From Echinarachnius parma (Eukaryota; Echinodermata; Echinoidea; Clypeasteroida; Echinarachniidae), in assembly GCA_037951105.1 (NCBI GenBank), contig JBAMJV010001323.1, positions 118,150 through 182,149 of the forward strand: DNA of 64,000 nucleotides. Reading direction: 5' to 3'. A program made the position numbers and the translations under genes. The notes under the pieces are model-generated. The model worked only from the letters and a program-made list of their open reading frames with translations, did no database searches and was not told where the DNA came from. Shown one piece after another: positions 59,101 to 64,000 of this stretch; the stretch's first letter is position 1, and every line of letters begins with the position of its first letter.

Positions 59101-61547
59101 GCCTTATCTCCTTGCCAAAATGCCAGTTTGGACGATAACTAACGGGGAACTCACACAACTCGCTTGGGTGATCACCTTTGTTTTCACAAACCAGTGCACA
59201 ACACACACGTGCATGGATATGTCTTTAGTAATGTGTGTAGATTTTGCACGCTGTCTATGCCCTTACCATATCGACCAATCAACGAGCGTCTAAGCCCTGT
59301 AATACAATAGCCATTTAAAATCTTCGTAGCGGGTTGCTAAATCGTAATTCAAGAAGCACTGCTAACCATACCGATAACAAGCTAACAACTCGGATGATCT
59401 AATTTATTCATCGTGGCTGTCATGGTAACATTCCATCTGTTGCAAGTTTGCTTGACATCGCATAAAAGCGCAGTTTACTCGAACGTGTGAATGAACGATT
59501 CCTTATTGTTCCAATCATAACAGCGTCTTATTGAGTTTGTTATGTGTTCTACAACGTGATACAGTAAGGGGGGGGGTAGTAGAACATAATTGTCTTATCT
59601 GGGGTAAACGGGGGGGGGGGGGGGGGGGCGGTAACTTGTGTTTTAAACAATACGATTGCTATAATTCCTAAATGTAAGGGTGTTACTGTAGATATGAGCG
59701 TGAGTAGGAATGATGTTTTCATAGCCACCCCAATGAAGTAAAACCAAATACATCTCCCTCCTCACTACGATTAAGCTCCGCCCCTCTTATATGATAGCAT
59801 GACAAGGGAAACTATTCAACTGCAGTGAAAACAGAAACGAAATTGCATTAAATAGTATTATATAGATAGATTCATCAAACAGAATTGAAATCACATAAAA
59901 TCAATCCGAACTGCAAAAGTAAGCTAATATGTCACAAAAAGGACAAATAAAAGCAAATTACTCTCCAGATAAAAACATGTAATTTAAGCTGATAAAAGAT
60001 GTTAATGCTGAAGTACAAGGATGCTAGGACAAACACGGAAAAGTATGTTACTTGGGGAACTATTTTGAACTAACATCACGCTATCATAAAAGAAATCTCC
60101 AATATCCCTTATTCGAATATTCTCCTTGCCATGTTTACGATCGCGCCACACGCATATACACACAAAAACCGGGCAGATTTTACTTGCTAGCAATTTAGAG
60201 GTACATCAGAGTACCTCTAAATTTTTGGTCCAGTGTTGCTAAAATTTGTCCTATCTGGCTTTGGTGAATAAGAACAAATTTAGCTGGGTGTTAGGTCGTC
60301 ATTCAACTTCACGCCTTTGTTGAAAGTCCAACAAAGCTCTATTCAGAACGTCCCGCATAAATAGATTTCAATGCATTTAATCGGCACCGCAGATCTATTG
60401 TTGTAATTGTTCGCATTTCGACTAACAATGTCGTGGAATACCAAATGTTTGTGGAATTTAGACAGATGGGTTGTCATGCTAGGCCAGGTCTTGACTACGA
60501 TAGCGAATTTAGCCTATCGGCCTTTTGTGAATACCAGTTAAGCCTAGCGGACATCGAAATCGTAATTTGATCAACCAACTAGCTTATCGGGGTTTTATGA
60601 ATATGGCCACAGCTTGTTACATAGGAATGTTATAAGTCTCCGACAAGTTTTTGAAATGGTTGAAAAATGTTTGTCTTCAATGGATGCATTTTCATTCTCT
60701 ATAATAGGTTTCACAGAGACACGGTTGCACTCACCTTCTCCGCCATTATTTAGTATTGATAATTATACATTGATTTGCGATGATCGTAAAGAGGGTAGAG
60801 GGGGAGGAGTAGCTGCTTATATACATAGTGATGTTGCATATAAGATAAGAAAACATATTCATATTGAAGGAGTCGAAAATGTATTCATTGAAGTAATTGA
60901 AAATAATATAAAAAATACAATTATAGGTATTATTAAGACCGTCTAATAATTCATTTGAAATATGTTTGGATAGCTTAAGAATCGTCTCTTGACAACATTT
61001 TTTATGAAAAAAAAAAAAAAAATTTAATGGGAGACTTTGGTATTGAAATATCTTTACCTTTTACTATAAATGTAAGTCAAAGATTTGTTAATAAACTTTC
61101 AACATATGCATTATATCCCCTCATAAATAAACCAACTAGGATTGCACAATTATCTCACACAATACTTGATAACATATTCACTAACGAAATTAATAACATG
61201 ACTATTTTTATTATGATATCTCTGACCATTTGCCCATATTTATGATAGATAACAAGAGTACATTTTTTATTAACAATTATCCAAATATAATAATGAAAAG
61301 GAAAGAGTCTAAACAAAATATTGAATCTCTTAAAATTGAGTTAAGCCAGGGAGAAACATTTATAATTCATTGGACGTAAATAAATTCTTCATATGTCAAC
61401 AAAGTTTAATACTATTACTAGATCCCTTTAAAAATACTCACCTCCTGAGGTTTGTAGTAATGGTTTCAATTCGTCATGTTGTTTCTTAACCTTTGCACCA
61501 TTTTGCTTTTCCGGTCGACCGCGTGGTTTTCCTACTCCGAAGGCCAT
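40928..61547 (-). CDS. SLC17A5-like: SLC17-family transporter, copy B (sialin-like)
   Basis: Ten exons with the same phases and, except the last, the same lengths as copy A. ATG at 61547-61545, stop TAA at 40930-40928; 1629 bp, 542 aa, open throughout. Seen: SRVNISVAM in TM1, sequons NSS/NMS/NGT in loop 1, QIPIGILVD, SYPSIYSLMSRWAPPLERS (full family signature), PPISGLL, LGLVWFVFW, NTFATVAGFAGP, WRHFFWL and an acidic tail ending NNGYS. It is expected to be a 12-span organic-anion transporter of vesicles, lysosomes or plasma membrane. It differs from copy A at scattered residues (about 7 of 51 in exon 7), consistent with two functional paralogues and not a fresh copy. An alternative first exon (62978-63083) lies upstream. 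Sialin orthology is a family-level inference; VGLUT- or NPT-like activity is not excluded. Confidence 0.9.
42044..42285 (-). CDS. SLC17 copy B exon 9
   Basis: 242 bp, residues 389-469. Acceptor acatcatcag|GAATCA, donor CAA|GTAAGA. TM9-TM11 with GYAGCNAPGTITC and NTFATVAGFAGP. 42070-42184 is identical to copy A. Confidence 0.92.
43055..43187 (-). CDS. SLC17 copy B exon 8
   Basis: 133 bp, residues 345-388. Acceptor tctgccaag|GTCGGT, donor ATAG|GTATGA. TM8 (VGLLSAVPQITVAIFTLCGG) and the ILADFLLSRNRFS loop. Confidence 0.92.
43480..43760. repeat. 280-bp polypyrimidine tract
   Basis: Almost pure C/T on the plus strand (for example 'ctcccctctcctcctccccc'), so a GA-rich strand in the direction of transcription. 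It lies in intron 7 of copy B. Proline/serine-rich open frames here are artefacts of composition. Confidence 0.85.
44131..44283 (-). CDS. SLC17 copy B exon 7
   Basis: 153 bp, residues 294-344. Acceptor gcattttag|AAACGC, donor GAG|GTAAAC. KRKDYPW loop, TM7 (PLYAVALADFAINWIFYVIM) and LKEVLRFDLSE. Confidence 0.92.
44521..44862. repeat. 342-bp near-perfect palindrome (foldback element)
   Basis: Arms of about 167 bp: TACCCAGCTAGCCACCTGAC at left, GTCAGGTGGCTAGCTGGGTA at right, with few mismatches and a centre at about 44688-44696. The interior repeats GACGTTGGGCC, GATGTTGGGC and CGATGTCGG words. No coding potential. In intron 6 of copy B, not seen in copy A. Confidence 0.85.
45495..45619 (-). CDS. 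SLC17 copy B exon 6 (GC donor)
   Basis: 125 bp, residues 252-293. Acceptor tatacaag|GTACTC; donor AAAAAG|GCAAGT, a textbook GC-AG 5' site. TM6 (LGLVWFVFWILLVYDSP) and SEKEREYIATELHLRKK. Confidence 0.92.
45825..45953 (-). repeat. tRNA-derived SINE
   Basis: On the minus strand: 'ctatagctcagtcggtaag' (box A) and 'ggtctcgggttcgaatccc' (box B), preceded by 'cagggacgagcg' and followed by 'ttttctttgctc'. Same family as 27780-27960. The anticodon region lacks a clear tRNA identity, and the surrounding SINE tail argues against a working tRNA. Confidence 0.65.
46390..46735 (+). repeat. Complete tRNA-headed SINE with (ATT)n tail
   Basis: Head 'ggattggtagagcgcgcgct' with 'gagttcgaaccccgc' (box B), a conserved middle ('tacccaggtgtaaatactgg', 'cctagggagtgg'), then 'agcgctatataaataacag' and (TTA)n. 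It ends where a LINE fragment begins. Confidence 0.75.
46736..47645 (+). mobile_element. Frameshifted LINE reverse-transcriptase fragment
   Basis: Reads FDVTTGVRQGRLLSP, then IRYADDTTLVEL (RT catalytic box) to KWGM, shifts frame near 46980, and continues NTAKCKIMTEDHQQ.. to the C-terminal LPIATYGAESWTLRK and RRLKWFGHVVHM segments. It lacks the endonuclease and the N-terminal RT. RTE/CR1-type. In intron 5 of copy B, antisense to the gene. Confidence 0.8.
47801..49000. repeat. Minisatellite, about 13 units of about 95 bp
   Basis: Units begin 'acagtcaaacctgtgtata' with 'gaccacca', 'ttggccgctat' and 'aggtgacctttatagacagg' blocks, at about 47801, 47890, 47985, 48080, 48176, 48270, 48366, 48463, 48560, 48661, 48756, 48857 and 48957. 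Within intron 5 of copy B. Units diverge outward from the centre. Confidence 0.9.
49297..49392 (-). CDS. SLC17 copy B exon 5
   Basis: 96 bp, residues 220-251. Acceptor tttgtag|GACCTT, donor TTTG|GTAAAT. GPSIGQVIAPPISGLLSES and GGWPSTFYLF. Confidence 0.92.
49461..49853. repeat. MITE family X, intron 4 of copy B
   Basis: TTAAGGGGATCTAGTAATTT to GTTACTTAATCCCTTTAA. Inverted relative to the copy at 115. Confidence 0.65.
50750..51080. other. GC-richer non-coding patch with a G-run
   Basis: 'ttctacttgggcactcgaca' onward, a G-run at about 51007-51025. It resembles no gene; possibly a fragment of a retroelement. Confidence 0.3.
51117..51481. repeat. MITE family X, second copy in intron 4 of copy B
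   Basis: AAAGGGATTTAGTAACTTTG to GCTACTAAGTCCCTTAA, inverted relative to the copy at 115. Confidence 0.65.
51767..51854 (-). CDS. SLC17 copy B exon 4
   Basis: 88 bp, residues 191-219. Acceptor tttcgcag|AGTGGT, donor ATGG|GTAAGT. SGSYPSIYSLMSRWAPP then LERSTLLAIVYM, with the intact WAPPLERS family signature. Confidence 0.92.
52471..53014. repeat. MITE family Y, copy 2
   Basis: TTAAAGGGATAGTTTCGG to ACTGAACGATCCCTTTAA, 544 bp. In intron 3 of copy B, absent from copy A. Confidence 0.75.
53122..53543. repeat. MITE family Z, copy B-specific
   Basis: TTAAAAGGTACCACCACCCC to GGTGGTCCCCTTTAA, 422 bp, with TTAA at both ends. Confidence 0.7.
53722..53964 (-). CDS. SLC17 copy B exon 3
   Basis: 243 bp, residues 110-190. 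Acceptor gtcactaag|GAAGGC, donor GAG|GTGAGC. EFPWDTHTQELILAAFYYSF (TM2), QIPIGILVDAVPRACPW, TM3 and RIIAGFAE. Confidence 0.93.
54382..54925. repeat. MITE family Y, copy 3
   Basis: TTAAAGGGGTAGTTCAGTTT to ATCTGTACTACCCCTTTAA, in intron 2 of copy B. No counterpart in intron 2 of copy A. Confidence 0.75.
55170..55390 (-). CDS. SLC17 copy B exon 2
   Basis: 221 bp, residues 36-109. Acceptor tattctag|TTGGTC, donor AAA|GTAAGT. TM1 with CLGMACALASRVNISVAM and the glycosylated first loop (NSS, NMS, NGT). Confidence 0.93.
55900..56045. repeat. GAT/GAC microsatellite, intron 1 of copy B
   Basis: Counterpart of 32640-32755. The His-rich frames across it are artefacts. Confidence 0.75.
57273..58477. repeat. 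MITE family Y, copy 4, interrupted
   Basis: TTAAAGGGATAGTTGAGTAT starts the element and 'aatactcaacgataccttaa' ends it. The interior is split at 57616-58271 by another TTAA element. Confidence 0.65.
57616..58271. repeat. TTAA element nested in the family Y MITE
   Basis: TTAAAGGGGCCCTGCAAACC at left and GTTTGCCTGGCCACTTTAA at right, with inverted-repeat arms of over 100 bp ('cttctgttcatctgtattag' and its complement near 58230). 656 bp, non-coding. Confidence 0.75.
59059..60610. mobile_element. 1.55-kb TIR element with GTGGCCATATTCATAAAA ends
   Basis: Left GTGGCCATATTCATAAAAGC, right end the complement of GTGGCCATATTCATAAAACC, continuing as CCCGATA. It contains G-runs at about 59570 and 59611-59628. 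No transposase frame, so non-autonomous. In intron 1 of copy B. Confidence 0.7.
60611..61390 (+). mobile_element. LINE endonuclease fragment, copy 1
   Basis: Plus-strand frame 60614-60946 (FSIIGFTETRLHS, CDDRKEGRGGGVAAYIHSDV) and 61027-61245 (GDFGIEISLP, YALYPLINKPTRI, LDNIFTNEI) belong to the apurinic-type endonuclease of a CR1/L2-like LINE. Frames are broken between them, and the SDHLP segment is shifted out of frame by a deletion around 61197. Antisense to the transporter gene. Confidence 0.75.
61442..61547 (-). CDS. SLC17 copy B exon 1 (1B)
   Basis: 106 bp; MAFGVGKPRG start, donor TCAGGAG|GTGAGT (stronger than the GTTAGT of copy A). Hydrophilic N-terminus with DELKPLL, a dileucine-like motif. 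Nearest first exon to exon 2B. Confidence 0.9.
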
Positions 61548-61980
61548 TTCATTTATTAGTATCGATGTGAAAATCCGAGCAGATTTGCAAATAGATAAAT
61601 ACGGGACGTGATGACACGGATAATTTACAACTCGCTGTAGTTTTCGCTCTGATTGTTGAAAAAGACCAACTACGAGTATCTAGTCCAAACTTAATAATTA
61701 CCAAGCGTTTAGTAAATGAAAGCTAGTATCTTCAGCATGCCAATGTTGCAATGCACATTTAGTTGTCTGAATATTTTGTTTTGAGTCTGGTAATATACGT
61801 ACGACAACCGTATACACGCTGCAAAATCATCTCTAATATTGTTGAATTAAACAACAAATTTGCGTACTACGTACATTTCCGTACGATCATGCCAAAATAT
61901 ATTTGGTAACAAAGACTAAATAAACACGCTCGGTCATAATCGTCTTGACCCTAAACAAAGCTAAAAGGCCGGGGCTATTT
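61548..61980 (-). promoter_or_regulatory. Upstream region / probable promoter of exon 1B
   Basis: Conserved with 37779-38200 and nearly identical to 63084-63515. No TATA box assigned. Confidence 0.4.
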
Positions 61981-61994
61981 CTGGTCTTCCAACG

Positions 61995-62035
61995 GCCGGG
62001 GGGGGGGGGGGGGGGGGGGGGGGGGTGGGTGGCAT
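61995..62035. repeat. Poly-G run in an upstream element
   Basis: Roughly 28 consecutive G after 'cttccaacggccgg', followed by 'tggcattgtggcccgatcgg'. Repeated at about 63533-63560. Confidence 0.9.
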
Positions 62036-62977
62036 TGTGGCCCGATCGGCGCGAAGATTGTCACGCATGTAAAGTCAAGTGTATAGAATACGATGGTCAT
62101 TTCAGTTTTTGTTTAAATTTACTACTTTGCATGTTTGTGGTAATTTATGCATATGAGGTCAGAATATTAAATCTTATACTGTATAATCAAAGATTTTTTA
62201 CTACATCTGTATTAATAATACAAATACTACATTTGGAAGAGCCAGGTTATTTGTTATGTTCAATGCATCTATTCAATCACCACACAATCACTACCTCCTG
62301 ACACACATGATCGTAAAGAGGGTAGAGGGGGAGGAGTAGCTGCTTATATACATAGTGATGTTGTATTTAAGATAAGAAAACATATTCATATTGAAGGAGT
62401 CGAAAATGTATTTATTGAAGTAATTGAAAATAATATAAAAAATACAATTATAGGTATTATTAAGACCGCCTAATAATTCATTTGAAATATGTTTGGATAG
62501 CTTAAGAATCGTCTCTTGACAACATTTTTTTATGAAAATAAAAAATAATTATTTAATGGGAGACTTTGGTATTGAAATATCTTTACCTTTTACTATAAAT
62601 GTAAGTTAAAGATTTGTTAATAAACTTTCAACATATGCATTATTTCCCCTCATAAATAAACCAACTAGGATTGCACAATTATCTCACACAATACTTGATA
62701 ACATATTCACTAACGAAATTAATAAAAGGACTAATGGAATATTGTATTATGATATCTCTGACCATTTGCCCATATTTATGATAGATAACAAGAATACATT
62801 TTTTATTAACAATTATCCAAATATAATAATGAAAAGGAAAGAGTCTAAACAAAATATTGAATCTCTTAAAATTGAGTTAAGCCAGGGAGAAACATTTATA
62901 ATTCATTGGACGTAAACAAATTCGTCATATGCCAACAAAGTTTAATACTATTACTAGATCCCTTTAAAAATACTCAC

Positions 62978-63083
62978 CTCCTGAGGTTTGTAGTAATGGT
63001 TTCAATTCGTCAAGTTGTTTCTTAACCTTTGCACCATTTTGCTTTTCCGGTCGATCGCGTGGTTTTCCTACTCCGAAGGCCAT
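62978..63083 (-). CDS. Alternative SLC17 exon 1 (1C)
   Basis: 106 bp with intact ATG, open frame and donor TCAGGAG|GTGAGT. It differs from exon 1B by two substitutions (KPRDRP for KPRGRP; KKQLDEL for KKQHDEL). Being upstream on the minus strand, it can only splice to exon 2B, so it would act as an alternative promoter/first exon. It could be unused. Confidence 0.65.
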
Positions 63084-63515
63084 TTCATTTATTAGTATCG
63101 ATGTGAAAATCCGAGCAGATTTGCAAATAGATAAATACGGGACGTGATGACACGGATAATTTACAACTCGCTGTAATTTTCGCTCTGATTGTTGAAAAAG
63201 ACCAACTACGAGTATCTAGTCCAAACTTAATAATTACCAAGCGTTTAGTAAATGAAAGCTAGTATCTTCAGCATGCCAATGTTGCAATGCACATTTAGTT
63301 GTCTGAATATTTTGTTTTGAGTCTGGTAATATACGTACGACAACCGTATACACGCTGCAAAATCATCTCTAATATTGTTGAATTAAACAACAAATTTGCG
63401 TACTACGTACATTTCCGTACGATCATGCCAAAATATATTTGGTAACAAAGACTAAATAAACACGCTCGGTCATAATCGTCTTGACCCTAAACAAAGCTAA
63501 AAGGCCGGGGCTATT
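63084..63515 (-). promoter_or_regulatory. Upstream region of alternative exon 1C
   Basis: Nearly identical to the region before exon 1B, so any core promoter present there is present here too. Confidence 0.35.
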
Positions 63516-64000
63516 TCTGGTCTTCCAACGGCCGGGGGGGGGGGGGGGGGGGGGGGTGGGTGGCATTGTGGCCCGATCGGCGCGAAGATTGTCACGCATG
63601 TAAAGTCAAGTGTATAGAATACGATGGTCATTTCAGTTTTTGTTTAAATTTACTACTTTGCATGTTTGTGGTAATTTATGCATATGAGGTCAGAATATTA
63701 AATCTTATACTGTATAATCATAGATTTGTTACTACATCTGGATTAATAATACAAATACTACATTTGGAAGAGCCAGGTTATTTGTTATGTTTTCTAGTGT
63801 TTTGATAATTATGTATTGTGTTGTTCTGATGCTTTATTTAATTTCTTACTATAATTCAACTATTTCGACCCCCCAAAACAAACACCTAAATTAAAAAACA
63901 AGACCAACTAAGAGTTTGAGACTTCAATCATATACCAATTTCATTGTAATAGTATTGAGACTAGTGTGTAATAGAATGTAAAGAATACAGTTTACTTGGT

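Larger units (their letters stand above)
60780..62260. repeat. 1.48-kb direct repeat, left member
   Basis: Nearly identical to 62307-63791 and separated from it by 46 bp. It contains the LINE endonuclease piece, an X-MITE end, exon 1B, the upstream region and a poly-G element. Confidence 0.95.
62307..63791. repeat. 1.48-kb direct repeat, right member
   Basis: Second member of the block. Its LINE piece keeps the segment NGILYYDISDHLPIFMIDN (about 62733-62790) that is deleted/frameshifted in the left member, so this copy is closer to the ancestral sequence. Confidence 0.95.
39770..64000 (-). other. Tandem duplication unit B
   Basis: Direct repeat of unit A (16750-39150), in the same order and orientation. 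It is longer because of its own insertions, the minisatellite and the extra exon-1 block. Its outer end (63920-64000) matches 39068-39150, and the unit may continue past the window. Confidence 0.8.

Overview
This is AT-rich animal nuclear DNA with long introns, canonical GT-AG splice sites (plus one GC-AG), tRNA-derived SINEs, non-LTR retrotransposon debris and many short inverted-repeat elements (MITEs). It looks like a marine invertebrate. An SLC17 array with intron-rich tandem duplicates and SINE tails reading GCGCTATATAAA..(ATT)n would fit an echinoderm, hemichordate, cephalochordate or mollusc, but the sequence alone does not settle which. No prokaryotic, organellar, CRISPR or intact viral feature was seen.

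The core of the window, about 16.75-64 kb, is a head-to-tail tandem duplication of one gene on the minus strand. The gene encodes an SLC17-family (sialin/vesicular anion transporter-like) major facilitator. Copy A has ten coding exons between 37778 and 18418 (538 aa). Copy B has ten matching exons between 61547 and 40928 (542 aa). I placed every splice junction. Nine of the ten exons have the same length in both copies, all phases agree, and both reading frames are open from ATG to stop. The introns are largely rebuilt by transposable elements. Near the right end a 1.48-kb block holding exon 1, its upstream region and LINE debris has been duplicated again, so copy B has two candidate first exons/promoters.

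Region by region: 0-10 kb holds no convincing gene, only MITEs, a CACTGTG-rich palindromic repeat and a TTAA-flanked element with poly-G ends. 10.27-12.66 kb carries four phase-compatible minus-strand exons of an unidentified gene (its 3' end, low-complexity charged protein). 13.67-14.32 and 15.5-15.8 kb are GC-rich islands that may be further exons. 16.3-18.4 kb is the 3' flank of copy A. 18.4-37.8 kb is copy A, with a CCGAA/CCGAC-rich 2-kb TIR element in intron 3, two CTCCGC-end elements (introns 2 and 7), a Tc1/mariner-type MITE (intron 7), an RT fragment broken by a MITE (intron 6) and a 3.1-kb LINE with a 12-bp target duplication (intron 1). 37.8-40.9 kb is the copy A promoter region and copy B 3' flank. 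40.9-61.5 kb is copy B, with a GA/CT strand-asymmetric tract and a 342-bp foldback palindrome in introns 7 and 6, a SINE, LINE and 95-bp minisatellite in intron 5, and nested TTAA MITEs in introns 1 and 3. 61.5-64 kb is the duplicated promoter/first-exon block.

The most notable points are the paired transporter genes with a conserved GC-AG intron, a C-terminal frameshift in copy A, the duplicated first exon of copy B, and at least five unrelated short element families that end in TTAAAGGG or TTAACCC. Orthology, expression and element classification need searches that could not be run here.
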